DNA of 64,000 nucleotides from Treponema parvum (lineage in GTDB: Bacteria; Spirochaetota; Spirochaetia; Treponematales; Treponemataceae). The notes under the pieces are model-generated. The model had not been told where the DNA came from, did no database searches, and saw only the letters and a program-made list of their open reading frames with translations. The stretch lies in assembly GCF_017893945.1 (NCBI RefSeq), contig NZ_CP054257.1, forward strand, positions 1,674,001-1,738,000, written 5' to 3'. The translations under genes were made by a program, and so were the position numbers. Of the stretch, positions 8,671-17,630 are shown one piece after another. Numbering within the stretch: the first letter of the stretch is position 1; every line of letters begins with the position of its first letter.

Positions 8671-10094
8671 TCTTCAGCGGCGGCTGCGGCGGCCTCGTCC
8701 GCAATCTGTGCGACGGATCTTATCATCATTCCCGCGTCGTCTTTGAATTCTTCTTCCGGAATTTCGATTTCGGAAAGTTCGGAAAGCCGCGTCAAAGTTT
8801 CTTCCATCGTACACTTTTCAAATTCTTCCTGCTTTAAAAAATTTTCAATAGCGTCGTGTTTTTCAATCGCCCTGTCGATAAATGCGGAATTTCCTTTTTG
8901 ATAATTCCCTGTGGTTATAAGGGTTTCGTTAGTGGCGTAAGACGCCATAAGCTCCCTTATGACACCGCAGGCTTTTCGTGTCTGCAGTCCGGAAACTCTG
9001 CGCGAAAGACGGCTTATGCTCTGCAAAACGTCGATAGCGGGAAAATGGTATTTTTGCGCCAGCGCGCGGCTTAAAACGATGTGTCCGTCAATAGTTCCTC
9101 TTACCTTGTCGGTGATCGGTTCGTTCATATCGTCCCCGTCCACAAGGACGGTATAAAAAGCCGTAATGGATCCCTTGTCGTTCGTGCCGGTGCGCTCAAG
9201 GAGTTTGGGTATCATGTCAAAGACGCTGGGAGGATAGCCGCGCTGCGCAGGCGGTTCGCCGTTTGCAAGGCCTATTTCGCGCTGAGACTGCGCAAAGCGC
9301 GTGACCGAATCAAACATAAACATTACGTCGTTTCCCTGATCGCGAAAGTATTCGGCTACCGCCGTAGCGACGTATGCTGCGCGAAGCCGGCATATTGAAG
9401 GCTGGTCGCTCGTCGCAACGACTACTACAGAACGCTTAAGTCCTTCCTTGCCCAGATCGCGCTTGATAAAATCCAAAACTTCGCGTCCGCGTTCGCCTAT
9501 CAAGGCTATGACATTTATATCGGCGTCGGTGTTCCGCGCTATCATGCTTATGAGGGTTGACTTTCCCACTCCGGATCCCGCAAAAATTCCCATCCGCTGC
9601 CCTTTGCCCACGGCAAGAAGTGAATCTATCGCCCGGACGCCCGTAGAAATTCGTCTTTCCACAGGCTTTCGCGTCATAGGGTCGGGAGGAGAAGCTACCG
9701 CAGGATAAAATTTTTCAGGCGAGACGTCGCCCAGTCCGTCGCACGGCCGGCCGGTAGCGTCGATAACTCGCCCTAAAAGTTTAGGCCCCACGCCCACCTG
9801 AAGAACGTTACCGGAAGCGACTACTTCGCATCCTACTTCAATTCCCTTTGTGTCGCCGAAAGCCGTAAGTTTAACCGTCGTGCCCGAAAGTCCTACAACT
9901 TCGGCCATCAGCTCGGTCTTAGTGCTCGGAATGCGGATAGTACACATTTCGCCTATAACGGAACGAGGCCCTACGCTTTCAATTTCAAGTCCGTTTACGG
10001 CAGAAACGTGCCCCACGTATAAAATGGTCTCCGTCCTTTTTATTTCATTTAAATATTTTGCAAAATCAAATTCAGCCGTGTATGACGATCTCAT
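8667..10094 (-). CDS. fliI: Flagellum-specific export ATPase FliI
   Basis: Hexameric F1-type ATPase that energises unfolding and export of flagellar substrates. It has 475 residues: an N-terminal beta-barrel domain, Walker A in GIFAGSGVGKST (about 168-179), Walker B in VMFMFDSVTRFA and the family segment GEPPAQRGYPPSVF. The C-terminus ends in an alanine-rich tail (DEAAAAAAEE). A ribosome binding site (AGGGGATGAAAG) precedes the ATG. It lies between fliH and fliJ in the usual order. Confidence 0.95.
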   Translation of the reverse strand: MRSSYTAEFDFAKYLNEIKRTETILYVGHVSAVNGLEIESVGPRSVIGEMCTIRIPSTKTELMAEVVGLSGTTVKLTAFGDTKGIEVGCEVVASGNVLQVGVGPKLLGRVIDATGRPCDGLGDVSPEKFYPAVASPPDPMTRKPVERRISTGVRAIDSLLAVGKGQRMGIFAGSGVGKSTLISMIARNTDADINVIALIGERGREVLDFIKRDLGKEGLKRSVVVVATSDQPSICRLRAAYVATAVAEYFRDQGNDVMFMFDSVTRFAQSQREIGLANGEPPAQRGYPPSVFDMIPKLLERTGTNDKGSITAFYTVLVDGDDMNEPITDKVRGTIDGHIVLSRALAQKYHFPAIDVLQSISRLSRRVSGLQTRKACGVIRELMASYATNETLITTGNYQKGNSAFIDRAIEKHDAIENFLKQEEFEKCTMEETLTRLSELSEIEIPEEEFKDDAGMMIRSVAQIADEAAAAAAEE

Positions 10095-10136
10095 CTTTCA
10101 TCCCCTAAAATTCCCCCGAAAAACGATCCGCAGGAT

Positions 10137-11069
10137 TTACGCGTCAGGATTGATTATATCCGACTTTGTGATTGTTTTTATGGGCGCAACTTCAAGGATT
10201 TTATCTTCAAGTTCTTTCAGCTGGCTTGAAATGCGAGCGTCGATAGCGCCGAAATCCGTTTCCACTATACACCCGCCTCTTTCAACCGAAGAATCTTCAA
10301 TAACGCTTATGCTTTTTATATTTTCAACGCGCTCTATAAAATCCCGCGTGTGCTCGGCCGTCATCTTTACGTCTTCCAAATTTACGCGGAGAATAACGTC
10401 GCCGCGCCCCTTGACTTTTTTAAGAGCCAGCAAAACGTTGTTCATGATTATGTTCTTTTGATTTTCCGAAAGCACTTTTACGACTTTTCGGGCCATAAGG
10501 ATAACAAGCTCTACGATCTGCTGCTCGGTTTCCTGCAATATTTCTTCACGGCGCTGCATAACCGCAGTCAAAATAGTATGCATGCGCTCTACAAGCCGAT
10601 CCGCCTCCGCCTTTCCGTATACGTAGCCGTCCTCATGTCCTTTTTCATAGCCTTCTTTCGACGATTGCTGTTTTATTTTTTCCTGTTCGGCATGAGCTTC
10701 GTCGATTATCTTTAAAGCCTGCTCTTGAGCTTCCTTTATTATCTGCGCAGCATTATTTTGGGCATCAGTCTTTATCACCTGCGCCTGATCGGATTGTTTT
10801 TTTACTTCGCTGAACGCATCGTCCTTTGCCTTAGAAACTATTTCCGCCGCTTCGGCCTGCGCTTTTTCCAGCATGAGTTTTTTTTCATCTTCCCAGCGGG
10901 CGCGGTATTCGTCGGCTTCGCGCTTAAGATCTTCGACGGTAGGACCTTCGTACACGGGAGCTTCTTCAACAACTTCTTCGACTTTAGGTTCGTAAGAGTG
11001 CACAAGTTTTAACATGACTTCGCCGGGACGTTTTTTTATTTCATTCGGTCTGAATACTGTCTTTGCCAT
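10137..11069 (-). CDS. fliH: Flagellar assembly protein FliH
   Basis: Stator-like regulator of FliI in the export apparatus, 310 residues. The first 90 residues are acidic and variable, with a PxYEGPTVEDLKREADEYR segment. A long Ala/Glu/Gln/Lys coiled coil follows (about 60-150), then the V-ATPase subunit E-like C-terminal domain (VELVILMARKVVKVLSENQ onward). Longer than the enterobacterial protein (about 235) but usual for spirochaetes. GAGGTAAAAG serves as ribosome binding site. It sits between fliG and fliI. Confidence 0.92.
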   Translation of the reverse strand: MAKTVFRPNEIKKRPGEVMLKLVHSYEPKVEEVVEEAPVYEGPTVEDLKREADEYRARWEDEKKLMLEKAQAEAAEIVSKAKDDAFSEVKKQSDQAQVIKTDAQNNAAQIIKEAQEQALKIIDEAHAEQEKIKQQSSKEGYEKGHEDGYVYGKAEADRLVERMHTILTAVMQRREEILQETEQQIVELVILMARKVVKVLSENQKNIIMNNVLLALKKVKGRGDVILRVNLEDVKMTAEHTRDFIERVENIKSISVIEDSSVERGGCIVETDFGAIDARISSQLKELEDKILEVAPIKTITKSDIINPDA

Positions 11070-11095
11070 CTTTTACCTCAAGCACAAATTTGCCG

Positions 11096-12157
11096 TCATG
11101 TAACAAGCTCGTCTTCTCCAGAGCGTGCAATAACGATTTCACCGGAATCTTCAAGGCGCCTGATAGTCGATACGATCTTTTGCTGGGATTCTTCGACGTC
11201 TTTCAACCGTACCGGTCCCATGAATTCCATATCTTCTTTAAGCATACTTGCGGCGCGCTTCGACATATTTCTGAAAATTTTGTCTTGAACTTCCGTATCG
11301 ACGGCTTTGAGCGCCTTTGACAGCTCTTGCGTATCGACTTCGCGCAGAACTTTCTGAATCGCGCGGTCGTCGAGCATGACGATGTCTTCGAAAACGAACA
11401 TGCGCTTTTTGATCTCTTCGGCCAAATCGGGATCGTCTTCTTCGAGCGATTCGATGATGGATTTTTCGGAAGAGCGGTCGACAAGGTTAAGAATTTCTAC
11501 AATGCTTTCGACTCCGCCGGCTGCGGTATAATCTTCGCTCGACAGTGTGGAAAGCTTTTTTTCAAGAACGCGTTCGACTTCGCGCAAAACGTCCGGCGAA
11601 GTGCGGTCCATAGTAGCTAGACGCTTTGAAACTTCGGCTTGTATCTCTTCGGGCAGATTCTGAAGGATAACCGCAGCCTTGTTGGGTTCCAAATACGCCA
11701 GAATAAGGGCTATGGTCTGAGGATATTCCTGCTGAATAAAGTTAAGCAGGTGAGCCGGATCCGTACGACGGATAAAGTCGAACGGGCGCACCTGCAAAGA
11801 GCTCGTGAGCCTGTTTATAATGTCTATAGCCTTTTGGCTTCCCAATGATTTTTCAAGCAGTTCACGCGCATAATCTATACCGCCGGTCGTGATAAAATTC
11901 TGCGCGCTCATGAGTTCCTGGAATTCTTCAAGAACCGCGTCTTTAAAATCCGCGTCTACCTTTTCAAGCCTGGCTATTTCAAAAGTGAGGGTTTCGACTT
12001 CGTCTTCACGCAGATGTTTCATTATATCCGAAGAGACGTCGCTTCCCAACGAAACGAGAAATATCGCAGCCTTTTGACGGCCGGTAAGACTTTTATAGTC
12101 CTTTGAATTTTTCTTTGATGAAGTTCCTGCTTTTGCGGGTGTTGTAGCTTCTGCCAT
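11096..12157 (-). CDS. fliG: Flagellar motor switch protein FliG
   Basis: C-ring protein contacting both the MS ring (FliF) and the stator, 353 residues. A disordered basic N-terminus (KAGTSSKKNSKDYKSLTGRQKA) precedes three armadillo-like domains. The EHPQT-type motif appears as QQEYPQTIALILAYL (residue 140 region). The charged torque helix near the C-terminus reads IVMLDDRAIQKVLREVD. Treponemes usually carry two FliG paralogues; this is the copy in the fliF operon, the torque-generating type by its retained charged residues. GGAGGAATAAGATC gives the ribosome binding site, overlapping the end of fliF. Confidence 0.94.
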   Translation of the reverse strand: MAEATTPAKAGTSSKKNSKDYKSLTGRQKAAIFLVSLGSDVSSDIMKHLREDEVETLTFEIARLEKVDADFKDAVLEEFQELMSAQNFITTGGIDYARELLEKSLGSQKAIDIINRLTSSLQVRPFDFIRRTDPAHLLNFIQQEYPQTIALILAYLEPNKAAVILQNLPEEIQAEVSKRLATMDRTSPDVLREVERVLEKKLSTLSSEDYTAAGGVESIVEILNLVDRSSEKSIIESLEEDDPDLAEEIKKRMFVFEDIVMLDDRAIQKVLREVDTQELSKALKAVDTEVQDKIFRNMSKRAASMLKEDMEFMGPVRLKDVEESQQKIVSTIRRLEDSGEIVIARSGEDELVT

Positions 12158-12161
12158 GATC

Positions 12162-13868
12162 TTATTCCTCCATCAACCAGGTGCGCACCAGCATTGCGAC
12201 ATCTTCGGGATGTTCTTTTGCCATTGCAATCGCGTTTTCCTGCAATTCTGCGCGGCGGCGTTCTTCGACGGACATGGAAACTTCCATGCCTTCCTCTTTT
12301 GCGTCCCAAAGGGCCTGCTCTCTGGCGGACTGCTGCCGCCGCAAAAGCTCTTCTTCGCGCAGCCTCTTGCGCCTCTCCAATTCCCGGGCGATAAATCTGA
12401 CAATTATGAACAGGAGCAGTATCAAGGCCAAGCCGCCGAGAATCATCAAAACGGTCGTCCTTGTCTGCATCGCTCTGAAATACGCTTCGTCTTCGGCGGC
12501 AAATTGAGACGTGCGGTCAAACTGAATATTCGTAACCGTAACCGCATAACCGCGCGCTCTGTCATAGCCTATGGAATTACGGACATAGTCGGCCAATTTT
12601 TCCAGATCTTCATGCGAAACCGGCGTATATTCGCGGTCTATTCGCCCGTCGCTGATTACAAGGTTGTGGTTTTTATCGTATTTTTTTGTCCACGTTCCGT
12701 CGATGTTTACGGAAACCGTTATACGGTCGATCGTAGGACTTCTCTCTTCCTGCGTAGTCGTAGTGTTAATCACATTGTTCTGAGTTACAGCCGTTTCCGT
12801 AGACCGGCCTATGACGTTGGACATATCCGAATAAACGGGCGGAGTTTGACCTTCGGTTCCCGCAGGCCCTTCGGGATTATATCCCGTACCCTGCCATTCC
12901 TTTGTTACGGTCTGAGAAGAAATCGGAAAAGTGTCGCGCAATTCGGAATCGTCGTAAACGGTATCGGGATTATCCGCTCTGATAGTTATGGGTTTGTACT
13001 CGGTGGACTGCGATGAGCGCTTGGACATATCCATGTCGATCTTTATGTTCAGATCGCGGACACGGTCTTCGGTCAATGTAGTTTGAAGAGCTCGCAGAAC
13101 TTTCGCACGGTATTCGGTTTCAAGTTTTTGGATGAGTTTTTGCTCTTTTGCAACCAGGTCTACCCTGTCGCTGTCGGCCATGCTTCCGAAATCGTTAAGA
13201 ATATTTCCGTCGCCGTCCGCAATAGTCACGTTCTCGGCGGTAAGCCCTTCAACCGCTTTTAAAAGCAGGTTTTGAACTCCGAGAATCCTGCGGCGGCTGG
13301 TAAGAAGATCGCTGCCCGGCACGACTTTTAAGATAACGCTGGCCGTAACCGGATTCTGCTCCGAAGCGAACAAAGTCCGCTCGGGCTTTACGATATTAAC
13401 GTCCGCGTAGGTTACGTCGGACAAAGCTTCAAGGTGCTGTTTGACCAACTGTGTGGTAGCTCTCTGCCATTGGATTTCACGGTCAAAATCGGTCGTAGCC
13501 CAATTAGTCTGATCAAAAAATGCATAAGGATTAACGTTTGACGGAACAAGATTTTCGGCAAGAAGAAGATCCCGCATTCTGTACGCGGTTTGCGCATTTG
13601 CGACCGATATGTATCCGGCGGAGTCTACCCAAGTTTCGACATTTTCCTGATCAAGTCTGAATATGATAGCGTTCCGCGCATTTTCATCGGTGATCGGAGT
13701 ACCGAAAAGACGGACTGTAGTCGGTTTTGAAGAAACATTAAGCAAAAGGATCAGCGCAAAGACGGCGACCGCGACAATCCCGAATAATATTCCTTTTTGA
13801 ATTATGGTCCATTTAGCCCACGCACCTTTTAAAGAAGCGATGAACTTTTTAAGCCATTCGTTCATCAT
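12162..13868 (-). CDS. fliF: Flagellar MS-ring protein FliF
   Basis: Forms the membrane MS ring on which motor and export apparatus assemble, 568 residues. It has a transmembrane helix at about 24-46 (GILFGIVAVAVFALILLL), two ring-building motifs of the YscJ/FliF type, a Ser/Thr/Gly-rich periplasmic region around 300-400, a second transmembrane helix at about 465-490 (TVLMILGGLALILLLFIIV) and a charged C-terminal FliG-binding tail. It starts at tandem ATGs after AGGAGGGG. In other treponemes it directly follows fliE; here about 6 kb of foreign-looking DNA intervenes. Confidence 0.95.
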   Translation of the reverse strand: MMNEWLKKFIASLKGAWAKWTIIQKGILFGIVAVAVFALILLLNVSSKPTTVRLFGTPITDENARNAIIFRLDQENVETWVDSAGYISVANAQTAYRMRDLLLAENLVPSNVNPYAFFDQTNWATTDFDREIQWQRATTQLVKQHLEALSDVTYADVNIVKPERTLFASEQNPVTASVILKVVPGSDLLTSRRRILGVQNLLLKAVEGLTAENVTIADGDGNILNDFGSMADSDRVDLVAKEQKLIQKLETEYRAKVLRALQTTLTEDRVRDLNIKIDMDMSKRSSQSTEYKPITIRADNPDTVYDDSELRDTFPISSQTVTKEWQGTGYNPEGPAGTEGQTPPVYSDMSNVIGRSTETAVTQNNVINTTTTQEERSPTIDRITVSVNIDGTWTKKYDKNHNLVISDGRIDREYTPVSHEDLEKLADYVRNSIGYDRARGYAVTVTNIQFDRTSQFAAEDEAYFRAMQTRTTVLMILGGLALILLLFIIVRFIARELERRKRLREEELLRRQQSAREQALWDAKEEGMEVSMSVEERRRAELQENAIAMAKEHPEDVAMLVRTWLMEE

Positions 13869-13902
13869 CCCCTCCTATGAACGAACAAACATTTTATGAA
13901 TA

Positions 13903-13931
13903 ATTATATCATAATAATAAAAAAGTGAAAA
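13903..13931 (-). promoter_or_regulatory. Candidate promoter driving fliF
   Basis: -10 TATAAT (13908-13903), exact consensus, with a 17-bp spacer and a weak -35 TTTTCA (13931-13926). It lies between the LysR stop and fliF, about 35 bp from the fliF start. It would restore transcription of fliFGHIJ after separation from flgB-flgC-fliE. Confidence 0.5.
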
Positions 13932-13952
13932 GAGAAAGTAATTTATTTTCAT

Positions 13953-14837
13953 TTATGGGGCGTATTCCCTGCAAAGAGAGATGAGGTACCGCTGTTCCTC
14001 GGAGAGCCAGATGTCGCTTCTGTGGAGTATGAAGAAGTTGCTTGTGATGCTGACGTCTATCGGAATCCTTAAAAGCTTCCCGCTTTGAAGCTCGTTTCTC
14101 ACCTGGATCTCAAAGAGAATGGCAACGCCTTCCCCCTTAGCCGCAAGCTCCTTTACATTGGAAGGCGAGGAACTTGTCCATATAGGATTGAGCACATAGT
14201 TGTGTTCCATTGCAAGGTTGTCTATAAGTGTTCTTGTCGCCCTGTCCTTCTCAAGAAGGATCAGATCCTCATTGACGATATCCTCAAGGGAGAGAATCTT
14301 CTTGTCGCTCCGCAGCCTATACAGCGGACTGCAGACAGCCACAAGCTCATTGCGGCAGAACGGCTCCTGGTGCAGTCTGGGATCTGTGTCGGAATGTTGT
14401 ACCATCGCGACATCGCAGGTTCCGGAGAGGACCATCTCCCGAATCCGTCTGGATGAACTGTCTCTTAGATACAGCTTGCAGTCCGGGTACTTTCGCCTGA
14501 ACTTCAGAAGGACATCCGTCATCATAGAGAACCCTATTCCAGAGGTGCAGCCAAGCACTATGGAGCGGGTCTTCTGGCTGTGTGCGGCATTGTTCTCCAG
14601 GCGGGAGAAAGCCTGCAGAACCGTCTTTGAGTCCTTGTAGAGCTGCTTGCCGGCATCTGTGAGATAAAGCCGCTTGTTGCGGCGCACAAAGAAGACATTC
14701 TCATAGTACCTCTCCATATCGGAGACAACCTTGCTGACACCGGGCTGAGTCATGTTCAGCCTCACGGCGGCACGTGACATGCTTCCTTCTTCATATACGG
14801 CACAAAAAACCTTTATATTATGTAACGTCATAGACAA
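13953..14837 (-). CDS. LysR-family transcriptional regulator of the tct island
   Basis: A 294-residue LTTR. The N-terminal winged helix-turn-helix (HNIKVFCAVYEEGSMSRAAVRLNMTQPGVSKVVSDME, residues 6-42) is canonical, followed by the two-lobed effector domain from about 90 (VLGCTSGIG onward). It is divergent from the CYTH-Ppx-tctCBA operon, the classic arrangement for an LTTR controlling its neighbour in response to the transported compound. Codon use (CTG, GAG, AAG) differs from the flagellar genes on either side. No terminator is seen between it and fliF, which lies 84 bp downstream on the same strand, so read-through into fliF is possible. ATG codons at residues 1 and 3 are both plausible. 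Confidence 0.88.
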   Translation of the reverse strand: MSMTLHNIKVFCAVYEEGSMSRAAVRLNMTQPGVSKVVSDMERYYENVFFVRRNKRLYLTDAGKQLYKDSKTVLQAFSRLENNAAHSQKTRSIVLGCTSGIGFSMMTDVLLKFRRKYPDCKLYLRDSSSRRIREMVLSGTCDVAMVQHSDTDPRLHQEPFCRNELVAVCSPLYRLRSDKKILSLEDIVNEDLILLEKDRATRTLIDNLAMEHNYVLNPIWTSSSPSNVKELAAKGEGVAILFEIQVRNELQSGKLLRIPIDVSITSNFFILHRSDIWLSEEQRYLISLCREYAP

Positions 14838-14839
14838 CC

Positions 14840-14884
14840 ATCCATATCAAATCCATATCAAAAAAACATGCAAAAACGTTTGCA
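14840..14884. promoter_or_regulatory. Repeats and palindrome in the divergent control region of the tct island
   Basis: ATCCATATCAA occurs twice in tandem (14840-14850, 14851-14861). Just beyond is TGCAAA-AACG-TTTGCA (14869-14884), a 6-4-6 inverted repeat. Either could be the LysR binding site. The palindrome shares its half-sites with the operators at 4655-4694 but has a different spacer. Confidence 0.4.
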
Positions 14885-14981
14885 ATAAGACGTTTCATCA
14901 TTTAAAAAATAAATATGTATCATAATAATAACATCTTCACTCCCAATATATAACATTTTCTTATACTAAGTACATAAAAAT

Positions 14982-15010
14982 TTGACCTTCTCATTTTTAT
15001 GTGTAAGAAT
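14982..15010 (+). promoter_or_regulatory. Candidate promoter of the CYTH-ppx-tctCBA operon
   Basis: -35 TTGACC (14982-14987), 17-bp spacer, -10 AAGAAT (15005-15010), leaving a leader of about 45 bases before the ATG at 15063. The weak -10 fits an activator-dependent promoter. Confidence 0.4.
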
Positions 15011-15062
15011 TTCAATTGATGGGGATTCCATCAGGAAATCAAAAATATTTTGGGGGATACAT

Positions 15063-15653
15063 ATGGGAGAGATTATTCCACGTTGGGAATGGAGAACATT
15101 CGGAAAGGAATTCGGTGAGGGAGAGGCCAAAATCAAGGCCCATGAGTTAGCGACATTCAAGAAGAGTTCAGAGAAGTACATACTCTCAAAAAACAGCAAC
15201 GAGAACTGCAAGATACGTGATGATCTGATGGACATCAAGTCACTCAGACAGGTCAACGCAGACAAACTTGAGCAGTGGTACCCGACCGCAAAGCTCACCT
15301 TCCCGCTTTCAAAGGAGAACATAACAGATCTGTTCAAGAACTATTTCAAGGTTGAAGTCCCGAAGTTTGAGAGAGATGAGTACACCTATGAGCAGTACCT
15401 TGATGAGCTGGTTGCAAAGACCAAGGATCTCGAAATTGTTGATGTTTACAAGGAAAGGTCCATCTATGATATCGAGGGAACCACTGTTGAGATTGCAGAG
15501 ACGAAGTTCAACGGCGTTCCAAACAGGACGATCTGCGTTGAGCACATTGATCCGAAACTGGTCATGAAGGTCGTTCGTGAACTCGGAGTGCAGGATTATC
15601 CGAACATCAATTACCTGAGCGCCATGAAACAGGCTGTCGGTATGGAGAGTTAA
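15063..15653 (+). CDS. CYTH-domain-like protein (triphosphate tunnel fold, putative)
   Basis: A 196-residue cytoplasmic protein. The frame opens 27 codons earlier, but the ATG of MGEIIPRWEWRTFG after GGGGGAT is the credible start. CYTH-type features in order are an N-terminal E-R strand (WEWRTF), a basic/acidic strand pair (CKIRDDLMDIKSL, residues 51-63), a middle ERSIYDIEGTTVEIAETKF, and TICVEHIDPKLVMKVVRELG near 155-180. The alternating charged strands suggest the tunnel that binds triphosphate or other organophosphate groups in adenylate cyclase CyaB, thiamine triphosphatase and inorganic triphosphatase. The exact reaction is unknown. It is 11 bp upstream of a Ppx/GppA-like gene, a pairing that supports polyphosphate or triphosphate chemistry. 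Confidence 0.6.
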   Translation: MGEIIPRWEWRTFGKEFGEGEAKIKAHELATFKKSSEKYILSKNSNENCKIRDDLMDIKSLRQVNADKLEQWYPTAKLTFPLSKENITDLFKNYFKVEVPKFERDEYTYEQYLDELVAKTKDLEIVDVYKERSIYDIEGTTVEIAETKFNGVPNRTICVEHIDPKLVMKVVRELGVQDYPNINYLSAMKQAVGMES

Positions 15654-15664
15654 AGGAGAAGCCC

Positions 15665-16582
15665 ATGAGCAGAAAAGCAATCATTGACATCGGGTCCAAC
15701 TCAATCAAGTTTTTTGTGGGAGAGCTGGCCGCAGACAGAACCATAAAGACGGTGCTGGACACGAATGACATAGCCCGTCTTGGAGAGGGTCTTGATTCCA
15801 CAGGAGCGATCAGTCCTGAGGCGATGGAGCGTAACGTCGCTTCTGTGGCAGCCTTTGCAAAACAGGCGAAGGAACTTGGTGCAGACCAGATTGTGAGCGT
15901 CGGAACAATGGCGCTCAGAAAGGCAAGTAACAGCGCCGAATTCGTGGAGAAGGTCAAGAAGACCTGCGGCGTTGAGGTTCAGATCATCCCAGGAGAGGAG
16001 GAAGCCAGACTAAGCTACCTTGCGATCCTTTCAGGCCTTCCGCTGGAGGAGGATGCGGATCTGGTGGTCTTTGACACGGGAGGAGGAAGCACGGAGTTCA
16101 TCTACGGCAAAGGCACACAGATGGTCAAGAGATTCTCGGTCAACCTGGGTGCGGTCAGGATCACGGAGAACTACCTGAAAGCCGATCCTGTTTCCCCTGC
16201 AGATGTTCAGGCGGCCATTGCGCAGATAGACAAGGAGTTCAAGGAAGCCGGAGTCAACGGAAAACCGGCGCAGCTTGTAGGAATGGGCGGAACGGTCACC
16301 AGCATGGGCGCAGTGAAGCATAAGATGGTCAAGTATGACCCGTCGGTCATCCAGGGGTCACGTCTGACAAAGAAGGATATCGAAGAGCAGATTGAAGAGT
16401 ACTCAAAGCGCACAGTGGAGCAGAGAAAGGAGCTTCCCGGACTGCAGCCCAAGCGTGCAGATGTGATTCTTGCAGGAGCCTGCATTCTGAAGGTCATTAC
16501 GGACAGACTCGGCGCAGATGGGCTGACGATCTCTGACAGAGGTCTCCGACACGGTCTGGCCTTCGATCTGTTCCAGAAATAA
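15665..16582 (+). CDS. Ppx/GppA-family phosphatase (exopolyphosphatase-like)
   Basis: ASKHA-fold phosphatase of 305 residues, the short form without the C-terminal HD domain of enterobacterial Ppx/GppA. Phosphate-binding loops are IIDIGSNSIK (6-15) and VVFDTGGGSTEF (about 130-141). The Glu-rich catalytic region is IIPGEEEARLSY, and GMGGTVTSMGAV is near 208. Members hydrolyse the terminal phosphate of polyphosphate or pppGpp; the sequence does not decide between them. AAAGGAGAAGCCC supplies the ribosome binding site. Glu codons are mostly GAG, unlike neighbouring native genes. It lies in an operon with the CYTH-like gene and the tct transporter. Confidence 0.85.
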   Translation: MSRKAIIDIGSNSIKFFVGELAADRTIKTVLDTNDIARLGEGLDSTGAISPEAMERNVASVAAFAKQAKELGADQIVSVGTMALRKASNSAEFVEKVKKTCGVEVQIIPGEEEARLSYLAILSGLPLEEDADLVVFDTGGGSTEFIYGKGTQMVKRFSVNLGAVRITENYLKADPVSPADVQAAIAQIDKEFKEAGVNGKPAQLVGMGGTVTSMGAVKHKMVKYDPSVIQGSRLTKKDIEEQIEEYSKRTVEQRKELPGLQPKRADVILAGACILKVITDRLGADGLTISDRGLRHGLAFDLFQK

Positions 16583-16606
16583 GCAATGTAAACAAGGAGG
16601 TAAAAA

Positions 16607-17602
16607 ATGAGAAAAGCATTAACCGTACTATCGGTTTTGGTCGTTGGCCTTACAACTCTATTTGCAAACGGCGGCAAGGAGGGTGCAGCAGACGGGAAGG
16701 AATGGAAGCCCGGTCAGCCGATTACAATCATGAACCATGTGGCAGTAGGAGGGGCGATGGACCTCTACTCAAGAAAGTGGGTTGAGATCGCCGCAAAGTA
16801 TACAGATGCCACATTCGTCGTTGACAACAACTCAGGCGCCGGCGGACTCACCGCCGGCGAGTGGGTCCTGAACCAGGATGCGGACGGCTACACTGTCTTC
16901 GCACTGGCTCCAACCTACCTAGATGCCGTCATACAGGCGGAACTTGACTGCTCGGAATATGTCGACGGCTTCACCTACATCTACAATCTTATGGCAGACC
17001 CGTACTGCGTACTCGTCCCTGCGACTTCACAGTTCAAGACCTTTAAGGATCTGATAGAATGGTCAAGGGCAGGAAACCTCATCACACTGTCAGAACCCAA
17101 CTACGGAGCAAAATATATTGATGCGGTTCAGGTCTTCGGTTCCATTAAAGGCGTAAACTTCAAAGCCATTTCCTATGAGAGCGCAAAGAAGAACTTCGCC
17201 GCACTACTGGGCGGCCAGACAATAGCATCTGTCGGAAACCCCGGAGACACGAAAAAGTATGAGGTGAGAGCTCTTGTAATCGGAACCCCGACCCCAATTC
17301 CCGGACTTGAGCATGTTCCTAACTATGAGAAGCTCGGCTATTCAAAGGAACTCGACACCATATCCATGTGGAGAGGCTATGCCGTCAAGAAGGGTACACC
17401 GTCAGGTATGATCGCATGGTTCCAGGACATCTGCGACAAGGTTTCAGCTGATCGGGACTGGATTAACTACATGACAGGAAACAAGCTTACAGTGCTGACC
17501 GAGAGGACTGAGGCCTTTACGGCAACGGTTGAGAAAGAAGTTGTCAGCACAATTGAGGTTCTCAAGAGCGTTGACCAGATCAACCAGAAGTACAAGAGAT
17601 AA
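16607..17602 (+). CDS. tctC: Tripartite tricarboxylate transporter substrate-binding protein (TctC/Bug family)
   Basis: Periplasmic solute receptor of 331 residues. The signal peptide (MRKALTVLSVLVVGLTTLFA) ends in the FANGGKEG pattern common in spirochaete binding proteins; there is no lipobox Cys. The Bug signature is present: NHVAVGGAMDLYSRKW, then VVDNNSGAGGLTAGEWV and DADGYTVFALAP (residues 37-105). Family ligands range from citrate and other carboxylates to aromatic acids, and the specificity cannot be read here. AGGAGGTAAAAA is an optimal ribosome binding site. It is followed by a perfect hairpin before tctB. Confidence 0.9.
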   Translation: MRKALTVLSVLVVGLTTLFANGGKEGAADGKEWKPGQPITIMNHVAVGGAMDLYSRKWVEIAAKYTDATFVVDNNSGAGGLTAGEWVLNQDADGYTVFALAPTYLDAVIQAELDCSEYVDGFTYIYNLMADPYCVLVPATSQFKTFKDLIEWSRAGNLITLSEPNYGAKYIDAVQVFGSIKGVNFKAISYESAKKNFAALLGGQTIASVGNPGDTKKYEVRALVIGTPTPIPGLEHVPNYEKLGYSKELDTISMWRGYAVKKGTPSGMIAWFQDICDKVSADRDWINYMTGNKLTVLTERTEAFTATVEKEVVSTIEVLKSVDQINQKYKR

Positions 17603-17630
17603 TCCTGTTCTGAAACCGAATTCTACTTTC

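Noticed and set aside
12156..13016. Long plus-strand ORF (286 codons) opposite fliF
   Set aside because: It mirrors the fliF reading frame; composition is odd (Arg/His/Phe-rich) and fliF is certain.
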